From JAADHX01 sp964569385 (GTDB taxonomy: Bacteria; Actinomycetota; Acidimicrobiia; Acidimicrobiales; Poriferisodalaceae): a stretch of DNA of 17,171 nt. Below the pieces are notes generated by a model. It had not been told where the DNA came from. It saw nothing but the letters and a program-made list of their open reading frames with translations, and searched no databases. The translations under genes were made by a program, and so were the position numbers. Numbering within the stretch: position 1 is the first letter of the stretch; the number at the start of each line of letters is the position of its first letter. Positions 1 to 12,483 of this stretch are shown piece by piece. The stretch covers positions 1 to 17,171 of the forward strand of contig CAZMUM010000066.1 in NCBI GenBank assembly GCA_964569385.1, given 5' to 3'.

Positions 1-37
1 CATGAGGCTTCGTACGCTCAAACTTCTCTTTACCCAT
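1..37 (-). CDS. tuf: Elongation factor Tu, 5' end only (second tuf copy)
   Basis: This is the first 12 codons of EF-Tu, running off the left edge; the translation is MGKEKFERTKPH. That matches the family start (M-[AG]-K-x-K-F-x-R-x-K-P-H), just before the first GTPase motif. EF-Tu delivers aminoacyl-tRNA to the ribosomal A site as a GTP complex. The ATG is at 35-37, and an AGGAGAG Shine-Dalgarno lies 10 nt upstream (plus-strand 48-54). It follows fusA by 69 nt, the classical rpsL-rpsG-fusA-tuf order. A separate tuf 3' end at the right edge shows there are at least two tuf genes. The identity is secure despite the short length because the residues and the context agree. Confidence 0.9.
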   Translation of the reverse strand, partial: MGKEKFERTKPH

Positions 38-106
38 GAGAAACACTCTCTCCTGTTTTCAAAATCTGTTTTCTGATATTGGTGTGCGTCAGCATGATCT
101 TTGTGG

Positions 107-2203
<2,097 letters not shown>

Positions 2204-2293
2204 GCGGGTTCTCCCGGGCGGGGAATTCAGGACGGAGCCCAGCTACCAGAGCCAAGCCCGTAGGAAAGAGGTGTGGAAAATCGCTGTTCGAAG

Positions 2294-2316
2294 CGGCGTA
2301 CGGGTTACGAACGCCG
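2294..2316 (-). other. Small hairpin in the rpsG-fusA gap
   Basis: A 6-bp perfect stem (2294-2299 with 2311-2316, loop 11 nt) begins just after the rpsG stop codon. It has no U-run and is too weak to be a convincing terminator. It could be an mRNA stability or processing element between rpsG and fusA, or chance. The rest of the 115-nt gap holds the fusA ribosome-binding site and nothing else I recognise. Confidence 0.25.
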
Positions 2317-2318
2317 GC

Positions 2319-2789
2319 TTACCAGCGGTAGTGGGCGAACGCCTTGTTGGCTTCGGCCATGCGATGAGTGTCGTCTTTGCGCTTGACCGCAGAACCAATG
2401 CCGTTGGATGCATCGAGCAGTTCGTTGGCAAGGCGTTCGGCCATCGTGCGCTCGCGACGGTCGCGAGAGAAGCTGACGATCCAGCGAATGGCGAGGGTCG
2501 AGGCCCGACGCGGTCGGACTTCGATTGGCACCTGGTATGTGGCACCACCGACTCGACGCGACTTAACTTCAAGTTGGGGCTTTACGTTGTCGATGGCCCG
2601 CTTGACAGTCGTGAGCGGTTCGCCACCGGTCTTTTCTTCGACGATGGCCATGGCGTCGTAGACGATCTTTTCGGCCAACGTGCGCTTGCCACGCTGAAGA
2701 ATCTTGTTGATGATCTGGGTAACGAGCAATGAGTTGTATATGGGATCGGGAATTAGTTCCCGACGGGGCGCTGCTCCGCGACGAGGCAT
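2319..2789 (-). CDS. rpsG: 30S ribosomal protein S7 (uS7)
   Basis: S7 nucleates assembly of the 16S rRNA 3' domain (the head of the 30S subunit) and lines the E site. The product is 156 aa, exactly the common bacterial length. It starts MPRRGAAPRRELIPDPIYNS and carries the conserved GGATYQVP block, the RRxxTLAIRWIV block, and the C-terminal DDTHRMAEANKAFAHYRW, all standard for uS7. The stop of rpsL and the start of rpsG are separated by a single nucleotide, so the two are almost certainly translationally coupled. In E. coli S7 is the autogenous repressor of the str operon; nothing here proves the same control. Confidence 0.98.
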   Translation of the reverse strand: MPRRGAAPRRELIPDPIYNSLLVTQIINKILQRGKRTLAEKIVYDAMAIVEEKTGGEPLTTVKRAIDNVKPQLEVKSRRVGGATYQVPIEVRPRRASTLAIRWIVSFSRDRRERTMAERLANELLDASNGIGSAVKRKDDTHRMAEANKAFAHYRW

Positions 2790-2790
2790 C

Positions 2791-3162
2791 TCAGGACTCC
2801 TTCTTGGTGCCGTAGCGGCTACGAGCCTGCTTGCGATTATTTACCGAGGATGCGTCGAGCGCGCCACGAACGACTTTGTAGCGCACACCTGGAAGGTCCT
2901 TAACCCGACCGCCTCTGACAAGAACAATGGAGTGCTCTTGAAGGTTGTGGCCTTCGCCAGGGATGTAGGCGGTGATCTCGACGCCGGACGTAAGGCGAAT
3001 ACGCGCTACGCGACGCAAGGCCGAGTTCGGCTTCTTGGGAGTCATGGTGAACACGCGCGTGCAAACGCCACGGCGCTGCGGGGAACCCTTAAGCGCTGGT
3101 GTTTTACCCTTGGCGGGTTTGGACTGGCGGCCCTTGCGGACCAACTGCTGGATCGTGGGCAC
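2791..3162 (-). CDS. rpsL: 30S ribosomal protein S12 (uS12)
   Basis: S12 sits at the decoding centre and controls accuracy; it is the target of streptomycin-resistance mutations. I place the start at the GTG at 3160-3162, giving 123 aa beginning (M)PTIQQLVRKGR, the normal family N-terminus. A GAGG Shine-Dalgarno lies 6 nt upstream. An in-frame ATG at 3172-3174 would add MRLI but has no good ribosome-binding site, and its own bases form part of the GAGG. Conserved blocks are KTPALKGSPQRRGVCTRV, TPKKPNSALR and GHNLQEHSIVLVRGGRVKDLPG. Both lysines whose mutation gives streptomycin resistance (in TPKKPNS and GRVKDLPG) are present, so the protein looks streptomycin-sensitive. It is the first gene of the str operon. 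Confidence 0.96.
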   Translation of the reverse strand: MPTIQQLVRKGRQSKPAKGKTPALKGSPQRRGVCTRVFTMTPKKPNSALRRVARIRLTSGVEITAYIPGEGHNLQEHSIVLVRGGRVKDLPGVRYKVVRGALDASSVNNRKQARSRYGTKKES

Positions 3163-3168
3163 GATCAA

Positions 3169-3172
3169 CCTC
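3169..3172 (-). promoter_or_regulatory. rpsL ribosome-binding site that decides the start
   Basis: GAGG lies 6 nt upstream of the GTG at 3160-3162. It overlaps the alternative ATG at 3172-3174, so the two starts are mutually exclusive as readings. The family N-terminus (PTIQQLV) supports the GTG. Confidence 0.65.
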
Positions 3173-3257
3173 ATGATTTTGACTGGAGAAAAAGGGGAGG
3201 GGAATCGAAATCCGCCCTCGCAAAAGCACGACGCATTGCGCGCCGGGCCAGCGGTAC

Positions 3258-3286
3258 ATCGTAGGAGGGTGCGGGGCGTAGGGCAA
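3258..3286 (-). promoter_or_regulatory. Candidate promoter of the rpsL-rpsG-fusA-tuf operon
   Basis: On the minus strand TTGCCC (plus 3281-3286) and TACGAT (plus 3258-3263) are separated by exactly 17 nt, a good match to the housekeeping-sigma pattern TTGnnn-N17-TAnnnT. It lies about 95 nt upstream of the rpsL start, in the only sizeable gap before the str operon. A 7-bp inverted repeat (3254-3260 and 3291-3297) brackets the elements. This is a consensus match only. Confidence 0.6.
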
Positions 3287-3297
3287 CCCTGATGTAC

Positions 3298-4044
3298 TTA
3301 TTCTGCGTCAGTTGTATCGATCGTCGTATCGACAATGTCTTCGACGGGTCGGATCTCGCTCAGATCGAGGTCAAGAACGCCAGCAATGACGGCCTCGGCT
3401 ACGTAGCGGACATCGAGTAGATCGCGCCCTGACAAGACAATGAATAGGTTCTCGTGTTGCCACAAGAAGCTTCCGGCATCGTCGGCCAGCCACGTAGTTA
3501 ACTCGACCGGCCCGATCGGTTCGGGTAGCGGGTTCACGACACCGCCTTGGGTGGCTCCATCGATGAAGCTGTCCACGAATCCCGGGACTGCAAGAGCATC
3601 AGGGCTGACGCCAACGGACAACCCGACCGCTATCAAAGCACCGTTGCGCCGGATGGCTTTGGCATCGACACCCAGCAAGAATGGGGCAAGCCTTTCATCA
3701 GATCGAAATCTGGCCTCCAGCTGAGCAATGTCGGAGTCGGCGAGGGCTATTACTTCCAGAGTAGGGTCGATGCCTAAACCGGCAAACGCAACTTGAGGGC
3801 TGAGCGTATCAATCTCGAGGGGTTCGGTCTCGCCAGACAATCCTGTTGCTTGGGTCACCGCAGTGGCCGCAGCCGCTGTCGTAACCGCACCAACGATCGA
3901 TGTCGGGTTAGGGAGCAGCACTGCCTGAGGCGTGTCGGCGGTCGACGAACAGGCCGCCACAACAAACGCGGCTGAAGCGACCAACACACAACCGCTCCCC
4001 CGCACCCGGGTTCGCGACAAGACACACCAGGCGGCCAGCAACAT
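3298..4044 (-). CDS. Putative secreted lipoprotein, unknown function
   Basis: I do not recognise a family. Starting at the ATG at 4042-4044, the product is 248 aa. Its N-terminus has arginines (about residues 11-15), a hydrophobic stretch and a lipobox VAAC with the lipidation Cys at residue 32, so it should be a membrane-anchored extracytoplasmic lipoprotein. An Ala/Thr-rich linker follows, then a region of alternating hydrophobic and acidic segments (about residues 75-225) that looks like one folded domain, and a D/T-rich acidic tail. No catalytic motif is visible. There is no Shine-Dalgarno, but TAGTGT at 4053-4058 ends 8 nt before the ATG, so a leaderless transcript is possible. A longer reading frame to 4161 would overlap rpoC and is unlikely. 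It lies between the rpoC terminator and the str promoter, so it is probably its own unit. Confidence 0.75.
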   Translation of the reverse strand: MLLAAWCVLSRTRVRGSGCVLVASAAFVVAACSSTADTPQAVLLPNPTSIVGAVTTAAAATAVTQATGLSGETEPLEIDTLSPQVAFAGLGIDPTLEVIALADSDIAQLEARFRSDERLAPFLLGVDAKAIRRNGALIAVGLSVGVSPDALAVPGFVDSFIDGATQGGVVNPLPEPIGPVELTTWLADDAGSFLWQHENLFIVLSGRDLLDVRYVAEAVIAGVLDLDLSEIRPVEDIVDTTIDTTDAE

Positions 4045-4059
4045 CCGCGCCGACACTAC

Positions 4060-4110
4060 CGCCAGACTACGGCTGGAACACAACAGGTGCACCCCAGCCG
4101 TAGTCTGGCG
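4060..4110 (-). terminator. Hairpin terminator after rpoC
   Basis: Perfect 17-bp inverted repeat (4060-4076 with 4094-4110) with a 17-nt loop, starting 2 nt after the rpoC stop codon. The loop end contains the palindrome GGTGCACC (4086-4093). No U-run follows on either strand, as is common for actinobacterial hairpin terminators. Its position and perfection make transcription termination or 3'-end protection of the rpoBC mRNA the likely role. Confidence 0.8.
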
Positions 4111-4112
4111 AA

Positions 4113-8000
<3,888 letters not shown>

Positions 8001-8054
8001 GGTGTGTCTCCTAGGAGATGTAGGCGGTTGGTAACGGGACTTGAACGCAAGGTC

Positions 8055-11000
8055 CTAGATCCGCTGCCGCCTCATCTCGTCCTCCTCGTCGGTTCCCCGC
8101 TCTGGGCGGCTGATGTCGATGCCTAGTGATTCCTCGGCGCGGAACACGTCCTCGTCGAGACCCTGCATATCGATTTGGTCGCCAGCGTGGCTGATGACCT
8201 CGACGTTCAGGCAAAGTGCCTGCATCTCTTTGATGAGAACCTTGAAGCTCTCAGGGATGCCTGGCTCGGGAATGTTGTCGCCCTTAACAATGGCCTCGTA
8301 GACGCGTACACGTCCGAGAACGTCGTCGGACTTGATGGTGAGCAGTTCCTGCAAGCAGTAAGCGGCGCCGTAAGCCTCGAGGGCCCAAACTTCCATCTCG
8401 CCAAAGCGTTGGCCGCCGAATTGGGCCTTACCACCAAGTGGTTGCTGGGTAATCATGGAGTATGGACCAGTAGAACGGGCGTGAATCTTGTCGTCGACCA
8501 AGTGGGCCAGCTTCAAGATGTAGGAGAACCCGACCATCGTGGGTTGGTCGTAGGGATCGCCGGTTCGGCCGTTGAACAGCTGAGTCTTGCCCTCTTCGCT
8601 CATCAACCGGTTGCCATCGGCACCGTCTGGGCGAATATTGGCGAGAATCTGCTTGATCGTTGGCGACCCGCCGGACAATTCGACTTCATCCCATTTAGCG
8701 CCGTCGAATACAGGAGTAGCGATGTGCACCGACGGGATACTCTTAGGACGGGTCTTGGCCGATCCAGGCCGAATGGGCTCTTCGCCCACGGCCTCGCCGT
8801 CGATCACCCAGCCCCAGCGGGCGGCGTAGCCGAGATGCGACTCGAGTACCTGGCCGACGTTCATTCGACTAGGCACACCGAGTGGGCTGAGGATGATGTC
8901 GACCGGTGTACCGTCGGCGAGGTACGGCATGTCCTCGAGCGGCAAGATGCGAGAGATAACACCCTTGTTGCCATGTCGGCCGGCAAGTTTGTCGCCGACA
9001 GAAATCTTGCGCTTCTGGGCCACATAAACCCTAACCAGCTGGTTAACGCCAGGCGGCAGCTCGTGCTGGTCGTCTCGGGAATAGACCTTGATATCGGTGA
9101 CAATGCCGTTCTCGCCATGCGGAACTTTGAGGCTGGTGTCGCGTACTTCGCGGGCCTTCTCGCCGAAGATGGCACGGAGCAAACGTTCTTCTGGGGTTAG
9201 CTCGGTTTCGCCTTTGGGCGTGACCTTGCCAACCATGACATCGCCGGGTTTTACTTCGGCGCCGACGCGGATGATGCCGCGCTCGTCGAGGTCTCCGAGT
9301 ACCTCCTCGGAGAGGTTCGGGATGTCGCGTGTGATCTCTTCTGGGCCAAGCTTGGTGTCGCGAGCGTCGATCTCGTATTCGTGAATATGAATCGACGTCA
9401 TCACGTCGTCGCGCACGAGGCGTTCGCTGAGGATGATGGCGTCCTCGAAGTTGTAGCCCTCCCACACCATGTAGGTGGTCATGAGGTTCTTGCCCAGGGC
9501 AAGCTCGCCGTGATCGGTAGATGGGCCATCGGCGAGTACCTGGCCAGTTCGGACACTTTGGCCCTGGACGACACGAACCTTTTGGTTGATGCAGGTGTCC
9601 TGGTTGGAGCGGCGGAACTTCGACAGACGGTGACGCTGCTTGCCAAGCTTCTTGTACTCGACCTCGATGTAATCGCCAGAGACATCGGAAACTGTTCCGT
9701 CGTCCGAAGCCAGAACCATGTCGGCGGCGTCGTGGGCTGCACGTTCTTCGATACCTGTACCCACAAATGGGGCTTCGGCTCGAACGACCGGAACCGCTTG
9801 ACGCTGCATGTTTGCCCCCATGAGGGCCCGGTTGGCGTCGTCGTGTTCGAGAAACGGGATCAGCGCTGTGGCAACCGAAACAATCTGCTTAGGAGCAACG
9901 TCCATCAGCTGAACCTCCGAGGGCGGGACATAGCCGACCTCGGTGGTAGCAGCGAAGTAGGTGTCGCGCTCCATCTGCAACTTGAGGTCAGACAAACTCG
10001 CGCCCTGCGGGCTACGACGCACAAGAACGCGATCGTTGACGAATCTGTTGTCGGCGCTTAGAGGCGCGTTGGCCTGGGCGACGACGTATTCCTCTTCTTC
10101 GTCGGCGGTCAGGTAGACAACCTCATCAGCCACCTTACCGTTCTCGACGGTGCGGTATGGCGACTCGATGAAACCGAAGTCGTTGACTCTGGCAAAAGAA
10201 GCCAGGGCACCAATAAGGCCAATGTTCGGACCCTCGGGAGTCTCAATGGGACACATCCGGCCGTAGTGGCTGAAGTGCACGTCTCGAACTTCGAAACCAG
10301 CTCGTTCGCGCGACAGACCACCTGGACCCAGAGCCGACAGGCGACGGCGGTGGGTCAGGCCAGAGAGAGGGTTGACCTGGTCCATGAACTGCGACAGTTG
10401 CGAAGTTCCGAAGAACTCCTTGATAGCCGCTACCACCGGGCGGATGTTGATAAGCGTCTGCGGTGTGATGGCCTCGACGTCTTGGGTTGTCATGCGCTCG
10501 CGCACGACCCGTTCCATACGGCTAAGACCGATACGAACCTGGTTCTGGATGAGCTCGCCAACGCTACGGATGCGGCGGTTGGCAAAGTGATCCTGGTCGT
10601 CGAGCCGGTAACCAGGCTCGGCATCGGCCAGGTGCAACATGTACGTAACTGCTGCGAGTACCTCAGACCTAGAAAGCACGTTCTGGTCTGGGTCCGGACG
10701 TTCGAGATCGATGTTGAAGAGCTCTTCGATGCGCTCGATTTCTGGACCGAGCTTTCGGTTCAGCTTGTAGCGGCCGACACGGCTAAGGGAGTAACGACGC
10801 TCTTCGAAGAAGGCGTTGTTGAAGTAGTTAGCCGCAGCCTCGGGGGTAGGCGGTTCGCCTGGGCGAGCCCGCTTGTAGATCTCGATGAGCGACTCTTCTT
10901 GAGTCGGCGCAATGTGCTGGTCTTTCTCCCACTGCCCTTCCAAGAACGAGAAGTGACTAACGAAGGCCTCAAGGAACCCAGGATGGGTTTCCTCGTCGAA

Positions 11001-11630
11001 GCCAAGTGCCCGCAGCAGGGTGAACAGGCTGAGGCGGCGCTTACGAGCGACACGACAACCGGCCGTTACGTCCTTGCCGGGCTTGTGCTCGACATCGAAC
11101 TCGATCCATTCGCCGCGGTATGGGTGAACAGTGCCGGTCACAAGCTGATGCTTGGCCATGTTGCGCAGGCGATACCGCTCGCCCGGTTGGAAGATGACGC
11201 CAGGCGACCGAACCAGCTGCGAAACAACCACCCGCTCGGTGCCGTTGATTACGAAGGTGCCCTTTTCGGTCATCATCGGGAAGTCGCCCATGAAGACGGT
11301 TTGTTCTTTGATCTCTCCGGTTGAAGAGTTCATAAAACGGGCGCGAACAAATATCGGCGCCGCGTACGTCATGTCGCGTTCTTTGCACTCCTCGACCGAA
11401 TACTTCGGCGGGGGCCGAAGATCCTCGTCATGAGGATCGAACTCAAGCTCGAGCTTCAGCGAACCGCTGAAGTCGGTGATTGGGCTGATTGAGGCGAATG
11501 TCTCGGCGAGACCGTGATCCAAGAAACGTTCGAACGACACGCGTTGAACACCAATTAGATCAGGTAACTCCAAAACTTCGGTCAATGACCCGAACGAATA
11601 GCGATCCCTTAAAACAGGGCGAGAAGACAA
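8055..11630 (-). CDS. rpoB: RNA polymerase beta subunit
   Basis: Large subunit of RNA polymerase forming one side of the active cleft and the rifampicin pocket. I place the start at the TTG at 11628-11630 (1191 aa, MSSRPVLRDRYSFGSL), because GGGAG lies 5 nt upstream. A GTG at 11681 would add 17 residues without a ribosome-binding site. Conserved blocks in order are DMTYAAPIFV, GDFPMMTEKGTFVINGTERV, the rifampicin region TSQLSQFMDQ onward, CPIETPEGPNIG, GYNFEDAI, KISVGDKLAGRHGNKGV and GGKAQFGGQRFGEMEVWALE. In the rifampicin region the residue at E. coli position 518 is Val instead of Asn, and at position 552 the normally conserved Pro of DVHP[TS]HYG is Phe; D516, H526, R529, S531, P564 and I572 are conserved. 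It has its own promoter and a leader of about 270 nt. Confidence 0.97.
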   Translation of the reverse strand: MSSRPVLRDRYSFGSLTEVLELPDLIGVQRVSFERFLDHGLAETFASISPITDFSGSLKLELEFDPHDEDLRPPPKYSVEECKERDMTYAAPIFVRARFMNSSTGEIKEQTVFMGDFPMMTEKGTFVINGTERVVVSQLVRSPGVIFQPGERYRLRNMAKHQLVTGTVHPYRGEWIEFDVEHKPGKDVTAGCRVARKRRLSLFTLLRALGFDEETHPGFLEAFVSHFSFLEGQWEKDQHIAPTQEESLIEIYKRARPGEPPTPEAAANYFNNAFFEERRYSLSRVGRYKLNRKLGPEIERIEELFNIDLERPDPDQNVLSRSEVLAAVTYMLHLADAEPGYRLDDQDHFANRRIRSVGELIQNQVRIGLSRMERVVRERMTTQDVEAITPQTLINIRPVVAAIKEFFGTSQLSQFMDQVNPLSGLTHRRRLSALGPGGLSRERAGFEVRDVHFSHYGRMCPIETPEGPNIGLIGALASFARVNDFGFIESPYRTVENGKVADEVVYLTADEEEEYVVAQANAPLSADNRFVNDRVLVRRSPQGASLSDLKLQMERDTYFAATTEVGYVPPSEVQLMDVAPKQIVSVATALIPFLEHDDANRALMGANMQRQAVPVVRAEAPFVGTGIEERAAHDAADMVLASDDGTVSDVSGDYIEVEYKKLGKQRHRLSKFRRSNQDTCINQKVRVVQGQSVRTGQVLADGPSTDHGELALGKNLMTTYMVWEGYNFEDAIILSERLVRDDVMTSIHIHEYEIDARDTKLGPEEITRDIPNLSEEVLGDLDERGIIRVGAEVKPGDVMVGKVTPKGETELTPEERLLRAIFGEKAREVRDTSLKVPHGENGIVTDIKVYSRDDQHELPPGVNQLVRVYVAQKRKISVGDKLAGRHGNKGVISRILPLEDMPYLADGTPVDIILSPLGVPSRMNVGQVLESHLGYAARWGWVIDGEAVGEEPIRPGSAKTRPKSIPSVHIATPVFDGAKWDEVELSGGSPTIKQILANIRPDGADGNRLMSEEGKTQLFNGRTGDPYDQPTMVGFSYILKLAHLVDDKIHARSTGPYSMITQQPLGGKAQFGGQRFGEMEVWALEAYGAAYCLQELLTIKSDDVLGRVRVYEAIVKGDNIPEPGIPESFKVLIKEMQALCLNVEVISHAGDQIDMQGLDEDVFRAEESLGIDISRPERGTDEEDEMRRQRI

Positions 11631-11902
11631 GGGGACTCCCGACGTCAAATGACAGCAGTGGCGGTGCCCAAGAAGAGGCACACCTGGGCGCGCGGAGGCG
11701 CGAAGAAGTCACAGGACAAAAACACGCAGGCCACGGCAAAGACGGATGCTAGCGGTCGCGCCGCGACTTCACAAGCCAAACGGCTTCACTTAACAAGTAG
11801 ATCGCTAGGACCGCCCACTAAGGCGGCCAGCGAGATCGCTACCAGAATTGCCCAACGGGACCGAACTACGAGTGCAATCCGAACCCCCGATGAGGTTTGT
11901 GG
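11631..11902 (-). promoter_or_regulatory. Long rpoB 5' leader, noncoding
   Basis: About 270 nt lie between the predicted rpoB transcription start and its start codon. On the minus strand I see only small hairpins: AAGCC-GTTT-GGCTT (plus 11773-11786), a GTCGC/GCGAC stem near 11755-11768, and GGTG...CACC near 11666-11687. No minus-strand gene is supported. A plus-strand frame at 11649-11915 is basic but has no ribosome-binding site and runs against the operon. The leader may be regulatory; no known riboswitch or leader-peptide pattern was recognised. Confidence 0.45.
11636..11640 (-). promoter_or_regulatory. rpoB ribosome-binding site supporting a TTG start
   Basis: GGGAG on the minus strand lies 5 nt from the TTG at 11628-11630. 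No ATG start is available near the RpoB N-terminus, and the upstream GTG (11679-11681) has no purine-rich site in front of it. Confidence 0.6.
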
Positions 11903-11908
11903 AACTGA

Positions 11909-11937
11909 ACGTTAGGAACTGTTTTGTGTTTGGTCAA
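11909..11937 (-). promoter_or_regulatory. Candidate rpoBC promoter
   Basis: On the minus strand TTGACC (plus 11932-11937) and TAACGT (plus 11909-11914) are separated by exactly 17 nt: five of six matches at -35 and a TAnnnT -10. It directs transcription into rpoB, with a start expected near 11902. It lies directly downstream of the hairpin after rplL, so rpoBC could be transcribed independently of rplJL. This is the best promoter match in the window. Confidence 0.75.
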
Positions 11938-11949
11938 GCGCCACGCGCG

Positions 11950-11981
11950 CAAAGGGCGACATCTAACGATGTCGCCCTTTG
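11950..11981 (-). terminator. Terminator or attenuator between rplL and rpoB
   Basis: Perfect 14-bp stem (11950-11963 with 11968-11981) closed by a 4-nt loop, about 39 nt after the rplL stop. There is no U-run, so it may act as a partial terminator, a processing site or an actinobacterial-type terminator. In E. coli an attenuator and RNase III site occupy the same gap. The stem is symmetric and would form on either strand. Confidence 0.8.
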
Positions 11982-12019
11982 GCAATTCAATTGATATCTA
12001 CGGGTGTTCCCGCAGACAG

Positions 12020-12397
12020 CTACTTCAGTTCGACGGTGGCACCAGCAGCCTCAAGGGACTCCTTTGCCTTCTCAGCGTCTTCCTTAGAGGCACCTTCGAT
12101 GATGGCCTTAGGAGCCGACTCGACGAGGTCCTTGGCTTCTTTGAGGCCAAGGCTCGTAAGTGAGCGAACTTCTTTGATTACCTGAATCTTCTTATCGCCG
12201 ATCGCTGTAAGAACAACATCGAACTCGTCCTTTTCTTCGGCAGCAGCTGCATCGCCACCACCCCCTGCTGGGGCGGCCATCACCGCGGCCGGGGCCGCAG
12301 CGGTTACGTTGAACTTGTCTTCGAACTCAGAGAGCAACTCGCTCAGCTCGAGGACACTCATGGCGCCGATGGCGTCGAGAATATCTTCCTTCGTCAT
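12020..12397 (-). CDS. rplL: 50S ribosomal protein L7/L12 (bL12)
   Basis: L12 forms the flexible stalk that recruits EF-Tu, EF-G, IF2 and release factors to the ribosome. The product is 125 aa from the ATG at 12395-12397, the family length. It has the N-terminal dimerisation helices (MTKEDILDAIGAMSVLELSE), an Ala/Gly-rich hinge at about residues 35-52, and the C-terminal factor-binding domain with KIQVIKEVRSLTSLGLKEAK. GGAG lies 10 nt upstream. An in-frame extension to 12433 adds residues absent from the family and is rejected. It follows rplJ by 86 nt, a gap holding only a 5-bp hairpin (12428-12441). L12 must be made in excess of L10, so separate translation makes sense. Confidence 0.97.
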   Translation of the reverse strand: MTKEDILDAIGAMSVLELSELLSEFEDKFNVTAAAPAAVMAAPAGGGGDAAAAEEKDEFDVVLTAIGDKKIQVIKEVRSLTSLGLKEAKDLVESAPKAIIEGASKEDAEKAKESLEAAGATVELK

Positions 12398-12483
12398 TTT
12401 GGATGAACTCCATGTACGTGTGAAACCAGCCAACTGTGGCTCGTCATTGAACTTTGTGAAATAGATCGCTGGGCCGAAAAGGC

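Noticed and set aside
8175..9200. Long plus-strand frame of 341 codons antisense to rpoB
   Set aside because: It mirrors rpoB codons, has no family resemblance or ribosome-binding site, and similar antisense frames (269-946, 10266-11324) occur opposite other conserved genes because of codon bias.
11649..11915. Plus-strand frame in the rpoB leader containing V-A-V-P-K-K-R, like the N-terminus of ribosomal protein L32
   Set aside because: Only about six residues resemble bL32; the rest does not, there is no suitable ribosome-binding site, and it runs opposite to every other gene, overlapping the rpoB start.
12398..12433. 12-residue N-terminal extension of L12
   Set aside because: Absent from the family; the ATG at 12395-12397 has GGAG upstream and starts the canonical dimerisation helix.
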